A stretch of DNA of 7,290 bases from Deltaproteobacteria bacterium (GCA_021159525.1 JAGHEC010000322.1:1-7290), one strand, 5' to 3'; numbered from the stretch's first letter, positions 1 to 5,478 are shown. Notes: generated from the sequence alone by a model not told the origin. Made by a program: numbers and translations.

Positions 1-777
1 ATAGAAATTCTGCTGCATCTTTTGCAACGGCCGCACAAAGACCCTTGGGGCGATAAGGTAGCCCAGGCGCCAGCCGGTCATCGCATAGGCCTTGGAAAAC
101 CCGTTCAGCACAAAGGCATTGTCTGTGAATTCCAGAATGGAGTGCTCCCTCTCGGTGTACACCAGGCCATGATAGATCTCGTCCGATATGACAGGGGGCC
201 CCAGGCCCGCGATCTCCTTCATACGTTCGGCCGAGAGAAGGTTGCCGGTAGGATTTGACGGCGAGTTGATCAGGATGGCCTTGGTCCGTGGGCCTATTTT
301 TTTTCGGATTTCCTCGGCACGGAGCTGAAATCCGTCCTCCTCCCTGGTCCGAATGGGCACGGCACGACCCCCCAGAAAGGCTGCGAAGTTGGGATAGCAG
401 GGGTAATGGGGATCCGACATAATGATCTCGTCGCCTGGCTCCAACAGGGCCGCAAATATGAGAAAAAGGGCCGGCGATGTGCCGGATGAGACGAGGATCC
501 TGTCCGGTTCAATCGTCACCCCGTATTTATCCTGATAATGGGCGCAGATCGCCTCCCGCAGCTCGATAAGCCCGAGACTGTGGGTGTAATGGGTTTCGCC
601 CCCGCGGATGGCCTCGCATGCTGCGTCGCAGATGCACGCGGGCGTGGAAAAATCAGGTTCGCCGATCTGGAGATGGATGATGCGCCTTCCTTCCTTTTCC
701 AGTTCATGGGCCCGTTCCAAGACTTCCATCACGATAAAGGGCGGGATATCGTTCGCTTTTTTGGTTATTCGATGCAT
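1..777 (-). CDS. Class I/II PLP-dependent aminotransferase (AspC/COG0436-like), C-terminus outside window
   Basis: Partial gene: 259 N-terminal residues are visible and the reading frame runs off the left edge with no stop. The family transfers an amino group between an amino acid and a 2-oxo acid using pyridoxal phosphate in the cytoplasm. Fold type I landmarks are clear: a substrate-arm segment IHLQIGEPDFSTP at about 34-46, NSPSNPTG at 171-178 (cofactor-contacting Asn175), SDEIYHG at 198-204 (Asp199 for the pyridine nitrogen, Tyr202), and the PLP lysine in GFSKAYAMTGWRLGY (Lys229, with Arg237 a phosphate ligand). Typical members have 380-400 residues, so about two thirds is present. The ATG shares one base with the hisG stop (TAATG), and AAGGTGA lies 6 bases upstream, so translation is coupled to hisG. 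Despite the histidine genes it resembles aspartate/aromatic aminotransferases rather than HisC. The substrate is not decidable from the sequence. Confidence 0.93.
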   Translation of the reverse strand, partial: MHRITKKANDIPPFIVMEVLERAHELEKEGRRIIHLQIGEPDFSTPACICDAACEAIRGGETHYTHSLGLIELREAICAHYQDKYGVTIEPDRILVSSGTSPALFLIFAALLEPGDEIIMSDPHYPCYPNFAAFLGGRAVPIRTREEDGFQLRAEEIRKKIGPRTKAILINSPSNPTGNLLSAERMKEIAGLGPPVISDEIYHGLVYTEREHSILEFTDNAFVLNGFSKAYAMTGWRLGYLIAPRVFVRPLQKMQQNFY

Positions 778-1649
778 TAAATCACCTTATTGAGGGAGTA
801 CTCGATAATCCCCTGGGCCCCGGCGTTCATGAGCAGGGGTATCAAGTCCCGGACCACCTTGGAATCCACCACGGTCTCCACAGACACCCAGTCGGAATTG
901 TAGAGCCCGGCCACAGTGGGGGCGTTGAGACTGGGCAGGATGGCAATGACGTCTTCCACTCGCGACTGGGGGAGGTTCATTTTCAGGGCCACCATGTTTT
1001 CAGCCCGCAAGGCCCCCTTGAGCAGGAGGATGATCTGGCCGATCTTGGCCTTTTTCCACGGATCCTCATAGGCCCTCCGGTTGGCGATCAACTGGGTGTT
1101 GGTCTCCATGAGGTCATAGATGATCTTGAGCCCGTGGGCCTTGATGGTGCTTCCGGTCTCCGTGACTTCCACAATCGCGTCCGCCAGCCCTGACACGACC
1201 TTTGCCTCGGTGGCCCCCCATGAAAATTCCACCCTCACGTCGATATGTCGCTCTGCAAAAAAGCGTCTGGTGAAGTTTACCAGCTCGGTGGCGATCTTCT
1301 TTCCCCGGAGGTCTTCCAGCCGCTCGATGCGGGAGTCCGCAGGAACGGCCAGGACCCAGCGTGCAGGGTTCTGACTGACCTTGGAATAGACCAGATCGTC
1401 TACCAGGACCACGTCGGATTCATTTTCTTCTGTCCAGTCTTTTCCTGTAAGACCGGCGTCCAGTGTCCCGTTTTCCACATAGCGGGACATCTCCTGCGCA
1501 CGGCAGATAGCGCATTGGATGTCGTCGTCATTGATATCCGGAAAGTAGCTTCGGCCGTTGATATTGATTTTCCAGCCTGACTTTTCAAAAAGGTGGATAG
1601 TTGCATTTTGAAGGCTTCCTTTAGGGATGCCGAATTTCAGCTTGTTCAT
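777..1649 (-). CDS. hisG: ATP phosphoribosyltransferase, long form
   Basis: Catalyses the first committed step of histidine synthesis, condensing ATP with PRPP to phosphoribosyl-ATP in the cytoplasm. The 290 residues match the long, self-regulated form, which has an extra C-terminal ACT-like domain and does not need HisZ. The N-terminal catalytic part starts with GIPKGSL (7-13), followed by DAGLTGKDW (64-72). The PRPP-binding loop is DAIVEVTETGST (157-168). Residues about 216-290 form the HisG C-terminal regulatory domain, which binds histidine in characterised members, so feedback inhibition is expected. The start ATG overlaps the hisI stop as ATGA (4 bases), and the stop shares one base with the aminotransferase ATG. 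This places it in the middle of a coupled operon. No frameshift or missing motif is apparent. Confidence 0.97.
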   Translation of the reverse strand: MNKLKFGIPKGSLQNATIHLFEKSGWKININGRSYFPDINDDDIQCAICRAQEMSRYVENGTLDAGLTGKDWTEENESDVVLVDDLVYSKVSQNPARWVLAVPADSRIERLEDLRGKKIATELVNFTRRFFAERHIDVRVEFSWGATEAKVVSGLADAIVEVTETGSTIKAHGLKIIYDLMETNTQLIANRRAYEDPWKKAKIGQIILLLKGALRAENMVALKMNLPQSRVEDVIAILPSLNAPTVAGLYNSDWVSVETVVDSKVVRDLIPLLMNAGAQGIIEYSLNKVI

Positions 1650-2047
1650 TTTCCGTATACCTTCTCTGGGTCAAATATCTTTTCGCCCGCCACTGTCACG
1701 CTTCCGTCCCGGGCCACCCGCTGGTGAAAGCAGGTGTCGTAACCCGTATGGCAGGCCGCGCCGCCGATCTGGTCTACACGAAAGAGGATTGCATCGTTGT
1801 CACAGTCCGCATAAATCTCTCTTATTTTCTGAACATGGCCAGACGTGCCGCCCTTGTGCCAGATCTCGCGGCGGCTGCGGCTCCAGTAGTGGGCCTCTCC
1901 GGTCTCAAGGGTTTGTTGCCAGGAGTCCTCGTTAATGTATGCCAGCATCAGGACCTTGCCGGTTGCATAATCCTGGGCAATGGCCGGCAGAAGTCCCCCC
2001 CCCTTGGCAAAGTCAAGCTTTATATGGTTTTTTTTGTCCGAGGACAT
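1646..2047 (-). CDS. hisI: Phosphoribosyl-AMP cyclohydrolase
   Basis: Opens the adenine ring of phosphoribosyl-AMP to give ProFAR, the third step of histidine synthesis. The protein is 133 residues, the normal size of the stand-alone cyclohydrolase; there is no fused HisE pyrophosphohydrolase domain. The metal site is intact: DCDND at 81-85 supplies the Mg-binding aspartates and Cys82, and ACHTGYDTCFH at 98-108 supplies Cys99 and Cys106, which together with Cys82 match the zinc-ligand pattern of the family. YWSRSR (54-59) and the WHKGGTSG block (63-70) are also conserved. The frame stays open upstream to 2302, but I chose the ATG at 2047 because AGGAGC lies 6 bases before it and family homology begins there. 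The upstream extension is low-complexity and basic, unlike HisI. The stop overlaps the hisG start by 4 bases. Confidence 0.96.
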   Translation of the reverse strand: MSSDKKNHIKLDFAKGGGLLPAIAQDYATGKVLMLAYINEDSWQQTLETGEAHYWSRSRREIWHKGGTSGHVQKIREIYADCDNDAILFRVDQIGGAACHTGYDTCFHQRVARDGSVTVAGEKIFDPEKVYGK

Positions 2048-2069
2048 GCTGCTCCTTTCCTGTCGTGAT

Positions 2070-2085
2070 ATTGCAACTGATTGCA
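2070..2085. promoter_or_regulatory. Direct repeat ATTGCA x2, one helical turn apart, upstream of hisI
   Basis: Two identical ATTGCA hexamers start at 2070 and 2080, so they fall on the same DNA face, 23-38 bases upstream of the hisI ATG. Such spacing suits a tandem protein-binding site or an element in the 5' leader. No regulator can be named, and a chance match is possible. Confidence 0.2.
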
Positions 2086-2112
2086 GATGGCTTCTTATGC
2101 CTCTGCCGTTCA

Positions 2113-2145
2113 CGCGGAGAAGGCCCCGAAGGGCCTTCCCCCGCG
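2113..2145 (-). repeat. Strong hairpin with UUCG tetraloop on the minus strand, in the hisI leader
   Basis: Inner stem GAAGGCCC/GGGCCTTC (2119-2126 with 2131-2138) is perfect for 8 bp. An outer stem CGCGG/CCGCG (2113-2117 with 2141-2145) is separated from it by a small 1/2-base internal loop. Read on the minus strand the loop is C(UUCG)G, the extra-stable tetraloop, so the RNA form probably belongs to the hisI transcript, 66-98 bases before its ATG. There is no U-run after it, so it is not a standard intrinsic terminator. A leader structure, an RNA stability element or a dispersed palindromic repeat are all possible. Confidence 0.5.
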
Positions 2146-2223
2146 ATACCATGCGCTGCGCCGCATTCCACAAGTGTGCATCGTCACTTTGTCTTCGGCC
2201 ATGCATGCCATCATTTTCTGACG

Positions 2224-2300
2224 GCTTCGTGCGGGTCAGGCCCCGATGCCGTCGCCCTGGCAAAACCCATTTCCTGGATCGTGTCCCGCACGACAGAAGC
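2224..2300. repeat. Long-range inverted repeat upstream of hisI
   Basis: CGTGCGGG (2228-2235) pairs perfectly with CCCGCACG (2285-2292), and GCTT (2224-2227) continues the stem with AAGC (2297-2300) across a 4-base bulge. That makes a 12-bp stem enclosing a 49-base loop. It could be part of a structured leader RNA or a remnant of a palindromic element. No known riboswitch consensus was recognised. Confidence 0.3.
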
Positions 2301-2309
2301 ACTCCGGAT

Positions 2310-2335
2310 CATCGGTTAAGCTAACACACCCGATG
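2310..2335. repeat. Small nested inverted repeat
   Basis: CATCG/CGATG (2310-2314 with 2331-2335) encloses GTTA/TAAC (2315-2318 with 2322-2325) around a 3-base loop, with a 5-base bulge on one side. It could be an operator-like palindrome or a short hairpin. No function can be assigned. Confidence 0.25.
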
Positions 2336-2500
2336 AAAATATCAAGAGAAATCCAGAGCGTGTCCTCGGCAAAGCAGACTTAAAGCGGTTTCCTTTTTAG
2401 GACAGGGCCGTCTCGTTGTTGAGATTCAGGCTGCTGGTGAGTTCCTCCAGCCCCTGCCCCTGATCGAGCGGCCTCCGCATCATGAGGCCAGAATCCCGGC

Positions 2501-2530
2501 TTGACACTTACAGGGGGCGTCTCCTATAAT
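2501..2530 (+). promoter_or_regulatory. Consensus sigma70-type promoter for the lipoprotein gene
   Basis: TTGACA at 2501-2506 and TATAAT at 2525-2530 are both 6/6 matches to the housekeeping consensus, with an 18-bp spacer. Transcription should begin near 2537. The only substantial downstream gene is the lipoprotein at 2624. With both hexamers perfect, constitutive strong expression is expected unless a repressor binds the GC-rich spacer. Confidence 0.8.
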
Positions 2531-2540
2531 CCGATAAAAA

Positions 2541-2627
2541 ATGAAAGGCTTCAGGTTGTTTCTACCGGGAGACGACATTCTTGAGAGGTTGCGGAAACGG
2601 CCTCGCGTGTATGGAGACCCTATATGA
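2541..2627 (+). CDS. Short ORF in the leader of the lipoprotein gene, possible coupled leader peptide
   Basis: A 28-codon ORF (starts MKGFRLFLPGDD, ends RPRVYGDPI) begins with ATG about 4 bases after the predicted transcription start, so it would be translated from a leaderless or near-leaderless mRNA. Its TGA overlaps the lipoprotein ATG as ATGA, the same coupling geometry as real gene pairs in this window. The peptide is basic and amphipathic in the middle (ILERLRKRPR) and has no recognisable domain. There is no Shine-Dalgarno space upstream, and an 87-base open frame can arise by chance. The exact position just after a consensus promoter and the ATGA junction are the reasons to list it. 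Confidence 0.35.
   Translation: MKGFRLFLPGDDILERLRKRPRVYGDPI
2613..2617 (+). promoter_or_regulatory. Ribosome binding site of the lipoprotein gene
   Basis: GGAGA ends 6 bases before the ATG at 2624, fixing that start. Because the site lies inside the 28-codon leader ORF, ribosomes on that ORF would pass over it. Confidence 0.7.
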
Positions 2628-3355
2628 GCCAAAAAAGAAAAGCCTTGTTTCGTCTGAGATCGAACTTTCTCCTCCCCTGTCTCTTTGCCTCCTTGGTTAT
2701 GACATCCTGCGCATCAGAGCTTTCCACCCGGGGATCTCAGGTGTATATGGTCTCGGCCGTTCAAATCCAGAGGGTCGAGTCGGAGTGTCAATTCCTTGGA
2801 AGCGTTACGGGGTCCTCCTTTTTGTGGGGGCGGTGCTGTCTCTCTTATGTGGGGTGGCGGGATATAGCCTACTACAATGCTCTCAACGAATTGCTGGACA
2901 AGGCCGCGGAGATGGGTGCCACCCATGTCTTTGTCAACCTGGGAACCGGGGAAGACCTCAGGGGAGACGCCTATTGCTGCGCCTATTGTCAGGGACCTGA
3001 CGGAAGACCGGATGTGGCTTATTGCCAACGGCCGGATGGAAGACCTGATATGGGGTATTGCGTGGATCTGCAGGGAAACCGGGTGGGAGAGGCCTGGTGC
3101 GAGGGCGCTGAAGGGAGAGATCAGACGGAATGCGAGAAAAACGGGGGGAAATGGATCCCTGCAATAGACAAAAAAAAGTGCAAGAAAGAGGGCTATCTGT
3201 GGTTGCCCAAGGCTGAAAATCCACGTGATTGCAGGGCCAAAGGCGGGATATGGGTCCCTGTTGCAAGAGATCAGGCTGCATGCGAAGACAAAGGGGGCAT
3301 ATGGATCATCAACACGGATGTCGTTCAGCCCCTGCCTGAAGAAAAAGACAAATAA
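2624..3355 (+). CDS. Cysteine-rich repeat lipoprotein with DUF4156-like domain
   Basis: 243 residues, function unknown. A basic N-terminus and hydrophobic stretch end in the lipobox VMTSC, so Cys29 should be lipidated. Ala at +2 favours the outer membrane. Residues about 50-108 (ECQFLGSVTGSS, then an alternating helix NELLDKAAEMGATHVFVN) resemble DUF4156-type small lipoproteins. After this come AYCC at 116-119 and tandem 12-residue units AYCQGPDGRPDV (120-131) and AYCQRPDGRPDM (132-143), with a decayed third unit GYCVDLQGNRVG (144-155). The C-terminal part has four C-x3-G-x2-W repeats at Cys170, 186, 203 and 220, spaced 16, 17 and 17 residues. The 15 cysteines in total suggest disulfides or metal binding outside the cytoplasm. 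The gene has a consensus promoter and its own GGAGA site, and stands alone on the plus strand. The lipoprotein call is firm; the domain name is moderate and the role is unknown. Confidence 0.88.
   Translation: MSQKRKALFRLRSNFLLPCLFASLVMTSCASELSTRGSQVYMVSAVQIQRVESECQFLGSVTGSSFLWGRCCLSYVGWRDIAYYNALNELLDKAAEMGATHVFVNLGTGEDLRGDAYCCAYCQGPDGRPDVAYCQRPDGRPDMGYCVDLQGNRVGEAWCEGAEGRDQTECEKNGGKWIPAIDKKKCKKEGYLWLPKAENPRDCRAKGGIWVPVARDQAACEDKGGIWIINTDVVQPLPEEKDK
2981..3088 (+). repeat. 36-bp imperfect tandem repeat inside the lipoprotein gene
   Basis: Units at 2981-3016 and 3017-3052 encode AYCQ-x-PDGRPD-x twice, and 3053-3088 encodes a diverged third copy (GYCVDLQGNRVG). The in-frame 36-base period indicates recent slippage or duplication within the coding region. 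Confidence 0.7.
3131..3304 (+). repeat. Four C-x3-G-x2-W protein repeats
   Basis: Codons 170-227 of the lipoprotein hold four short repeats: CEKNGGKW, CKKEGYLW, CRAKGGIW and CEDKGGIW. The Cys, Gly and Trp spacing is identical in all four and the period is 16-17 residues. DNA identity between copies is low, so this is an older protein-level repeat, unlike the 36-bp repeat upstream. Confidence 0.75.
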
Positions 3356-3383
3356 GCCCTGTAACCGTTCACGGCTGATTTTT
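3355..3383 (+). terminator. Possible intrinsic terminator of the lipoprotein gene
   Basis: AGCC/GGCT (3355-3358 with 3373-3376), then a C-C mismatch and TG/CA, form a short stem right at the stop codon. GATTTTT follows. The stem is weak, so termination efficiency is doubtful. Confidence 0.35.
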
Positions 3384-3423
3384 GGTCTAATTTGGGATTG
3401 TCCGCCTCACGTAACAGCTCAAT

Positions 3424-3445
3424 AACCCGGGGCAGGAGGGTTTTT
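3424..3445 (+). terminator. Possible second intrinsic terminator
   Basis: AACCC (3424-3428) pairs with GGGTT (3438-3442) around a 9-base loop, and the T-run continues to 3445. It lies 69 bases after the lipoprotein stop, in the convergent gap. The stem is only 5 bp. Confidence 0.35.
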
Positions 3446-3477
3446 CTGACGCGACTGCCGGGAGGGTGCCGTCTCTT

Positions 3478-3522
3478 CTTCGCTCGCTTCGCTCGACTCA
3501 GACCCCACCCTTCGGATGGGTC
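3478..3522. repeat. Tandem 9-mer plus hairpin in the convergent gap
   Basis: CTTCGCTCG occurs twice back to back (3478-3486, 3487-3495). Next to it, 3501-3522 forms a hairpin that pairs best as RNA on the minus strand (GACCCAUCC with GGGUGGGGUC, including G-U pairs and one bulge). It lies 29-73 bases beyond the cdaA stop and could protect or end that transcript, although no U-run follows. It may also be a dispersed intergenic repeat of this genome. Confidence 0.35.
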
Positions 3523-3550
3523 CCCGGCTCGGATGTTTTTGCCCTGGATG

Positions 3551-4984
3551 TCAGTCTGTGCGGCCTGCCTCATATGCGACCTCTACCTTCTCTTGTGATT
3601 TCGGGCTCAGAGTCAGCAAGGCAGACGGAAGCACTACACCGGTTTTTGTGGTGCCTGAATCCGTGATGTTGTTTAAGGGAATAGGGGTGGTATAGAGTGT
3701 TTTTATATCGTCGAGGACGGTCCGGGGGCCGGTCACTTCCACCTCCGGGGGAGTGATGCGGGCCCGGACCAGAATCAGGCCTGCCGGAAGTTTTCCCACC
3801 CAATCGGCCTGCACAGGGAGCACCTTCCGGATGCGTTCATCAAGAGTTACATCCACCACCATTGGTCTGATCTCCTTGAGGGAGAGGCCGGGAGGTATGG
3901 AAAGATGGTCCTCGGTAATGGCATAGTCATTGGTTCCGGCAACGGCCTTGCCGAGATCCAACCGGACGCGTATTTGCTCCGGCCGGATGGATCTCAGAAG
4001 GGCCCCGGATCCGGTTACGTAGACGCGGACTGAGGTGACCGACGAGCTTAGCAACTCCAGCTTGGGAGAAAGGTTGGCGTACTCGATGGGAATGTCAAAG
4101 CTCTTGATGGCGTCAAATCCCCTGCTGATGCTGAACCAGACAAGGAAAACGATAAGGAGGGAGCTCACAGCTGCGGCACTCAGTTCGATCCTCCGCTTTT
4201 TGAGGTAGCCCGCCTGGTCCTCGCGAATGCCCAGATGCCTCCTGAGAACCAGCTTGAAATCCTTTTCCGTGTGAATGGTACGCAGCTCCGAACCTTTGGC
4301 TATGGTGACCGTACCTCTTTCCTCAGAGACTACAATGATCAGCGCATCCGTCAACTCCGCCAATCCTGCTGCGGCCCTGTGCCGTGTACCATACACCAGG
4401 GGCAAATCCCGTCGCTGAGAAAGGGGAAGAATGGCCGATACCTCGGCGACCCTGTCGCCTCGAACGATGGCGGCCCCGTCGTGAACCGGATTATTGGGCC
4501 AGAAGATGCTTTTAATCATTTGGGTGGAGATGTGCCCGTCCCAGGGAATGCCTTTTTGAACCACTTCTTCCATGTCCTTCCTCCCCGGAAGCACGATGAG
4601 GGCCCCGATGCGTTGCTGTGCCAGGGCATAGACGCTCTTGCTGATGATCTCCACCGGGGTCCGGGTATGTTTGTGCGGGAGGCCCCATAGGATGCTCCAG
4701 ATGTTCCTGGCCCGGAAAACAGACCGAATCTCATTTCTGAAGACCACAATGACGATGATGGCTGCGACTGCAGTAATCCCCTCCATCATCCAGCTTGTCA
4801 GGATGAGACCCATGGACACCGCCATGCGCTGCATGAGCCAGAGAAAGGCAATACCGATCAGGACCCTGAAGGTATCGGTTCCCCGGAAAAGGGCGTAGAG
4901 ACGAAACAGGATATAGCCGTTAAAGGTGATATCCAGGATGTCCTGCCATCGAATGCTGGAGACAAATGTCAGGAATTTGTGCAA
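3551..4984 (-). CDS. cdaA: Diadenylate cyclase CdaA fused to YbbR (CdaR-like) domains
   Basis: 477 residues. It condenses two ATP into cyclic di-AMP on the inner face of the membrane. Three N-terminal membrane segments (about 16-33, 38-58, 60-81) precede a DAC domain (about 85-240) with the catalytic DGA (169-171, in NPVHDGAAIV) and the RHR motif (201-203, in GTRHRAA) intact. A fourth membrane helix at about 266-287 leads into two YbbR-type repeats (about 298-383 and 388-472), which should lie in the periplasm. In Firmicutes the cyclase and its regulator CdaR are separate adjacent genes; here they are one chain. The start is TTG (4982-4984): there is an in-frame stop two codons upstream, and the N-terminus (IRWQDILDI) is typical of CdaA. 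The best upstream site, GGAG, is 9 bases away, so initiation may be modest. It follows the DUF2914 gene by 6 bp. No glmM follows; a convergent gene lies downstream instead. Confidence 0.93.
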   Translation of the reverse strand: MHKFLTFVSSIRWQDILDITFNGYILFRLYALFRGTDTFRVLIGIAFLWLMQRMAVSMGLILTSWMMEGITAVAAIIVIVVFRNEIRSVFRARNIWSILWGLPHKHTRTPVEIISKSVYALAQQRIGALIVLPGRKDMEEVVQKGIPWDGHISTQMIKSIFWPNNPVHDGAAIVRGDRVAEVSAILPLSQRRDLPLVYGTRHRAAAGLAELTDALIIVVSEERGTVTIAKGSELRTIHTEKDFKLVLRRHLGIREDQAGYLKKRRIELSAAAVSSLLIVFLVWFSISRGFDAIKSFDIPIEYANLSPKLELLSSSVTSVRVYVTGSGALLRSIRPEQIRVRLDLGKAVAGTNDYAITEDHLSIPPGLSLKEIRPMVVDVTLDERIRKVLPVQADWVGKLPAGLILVRARITPPEVEVTGPRTVLDDIKTLYTTPIPLNNITDSGTTKTGVVLPSALLTLSPKSQEKVEVAYEAGRTD

Positions 4985-4990
4985 GGGGGA

Positions 4991-5437
4991 TTACTCCGTT
5001 ACGCTGAAGCGCAGGGTCTTGAAAACCTTTCCATTGGCATTTGTGATATCCACCCGCCACGGCCCTGCATCTGAACTCTGAAGGCGGATCTGGCTGAAGC
5101 TGGCCCATTTGGGCGGTTTGAGCGTCAATTTGAAGCTCGCGCGAGGTTGGTCCCTTTTGTACCAGTTGTGGTAAATCTCGGTCTTTTCAGGGACCGGATC
5201 AAAGGCCGTGAAGCACACAGCCTGTCCCAGGGCCGCAGGAAAGATGATGGTTTGATTGTGAGGTTCGAATTCTTTGATTCCCTCGCACATAAGGGCCCTT
5301 GCGAGCATCAAGGAGGCGGGCTTTTCAGGGGGCGGCAGGGCCTTGCCGCCTTCCTGGGCCAGGGCGACCTGGAACAGCGCCACAAGGATGGCGGCCATGG
5401 AAGATATGATGGACTTGAAGATCTGCCCCGGTTTCAT
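4991..5437 (-). CDS. Exported DUF2914 protein
   Basis: 148 residues from the ATG at 5437; an in-frame GTG at 5452 would add five (MGHGA). Neither start has a well-spaced ribosome site. I prefer the ATG because it gives a compact signal peptide: lysines, a hydrophobic core (IISSMAAILVALFQ), then VALA before QEGG, a good signal peptidase I site. The mature protein therefore is predicted to be periplasmic. The C-terminal 80 residues fit DUF2914: an IYHNWY motif, an alternating strand with FKLTLKPP, a WASFSQIRL segment, and the ending GPWRVDITNANGKVFKTLRF. This domain is usually at the C-terminus of exported or membrane proteins, and its function is unknown. The stop is 6 bp before the cdaA start, so the two are co-transcribed and probably functionally linked. 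Confidence 0.87.
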   Translation of the reverse strand: MKPGQIFKSIISSMAAILVALFQVALAQEGGKALPPPEKPASLMLARALMCEGIKEFEPHNQTIIFPAALGQAVCFTAFDPVPEKTEIYHNWYKRDQPRASFKLTLKPPKWASFSQIRLQSSDAGPWRVDITNANGKVFKTLRFSVTE

Positions 5438-5478
5438 GGCTCCATGACCCACTTGAAGGAATAAAAATCTGTCTGTAT

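Larger units (their letters stand above)
2048..2500. other. Intergenic region between divergent hisI and lipoprotein genes, hairpin-rich
   Basis: About 450 bp with no gene I can support. It should contain the hisI promoter, but I could not find a convincing -35/-10 pair on the minus strand. It does hold three inverted repeats (2113-2145, 2224-2300, 2310-2335), the direct repeat ATTGCA at 2070-2075 and 2080-2085 spaced exactly 10 bases apart, and two short minus-strand ORFs (2110-2214, 34 codons; 2397-2483, 28 codons) of unknown status. Confidence 0.6.

Noticed and set aside
22..258. Plus-strand ORF opposite the aminotransferase
   Set aside because: It is the antisense shadow of a frame carrying all the PLP aminotransferase motifs.
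1..777. Calling the aminotransferase hisC
   Set aside because: The motifs and N-terminus fit the aspartate/aromatic group; the only support for HisC is the histidine context.
2110..2214. Classical histidine attenuator with a His-rich leader peptide
   Set aside because: The short ORF has a single histidine codon, and no U-run follows the hairpin.
2048..2302. N-terminal extension of HisI to an upstream ATG, making 218 residues
   Set aside because: The extension is basic and low in family signal, covers the leader hairpin, and the ATG at 2047 has AGGAGC at 6 bases and matches the usual HisI length.
1627..2324. Several 100-126 codon plus-strand ORFs opposite hisI and its leader
   Set aside because: They are arginine/proline/serine-rich shadows of a GC-rich region, mutually overlapping and without ribosome sites.
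2981..3088. CRISPR-like spaced repeat
   Set aside because: The units are directly adjacent, in frame, and code for a clear protein repeat; there are no spacers.
4991..5452. GTG start for the DUF2914 protein at 5452
   Set aside because: It has no ribosome site and adds only five residues before the signal peptide; the ATG at 5437 is preferred, but the GTG cannot be excluded.
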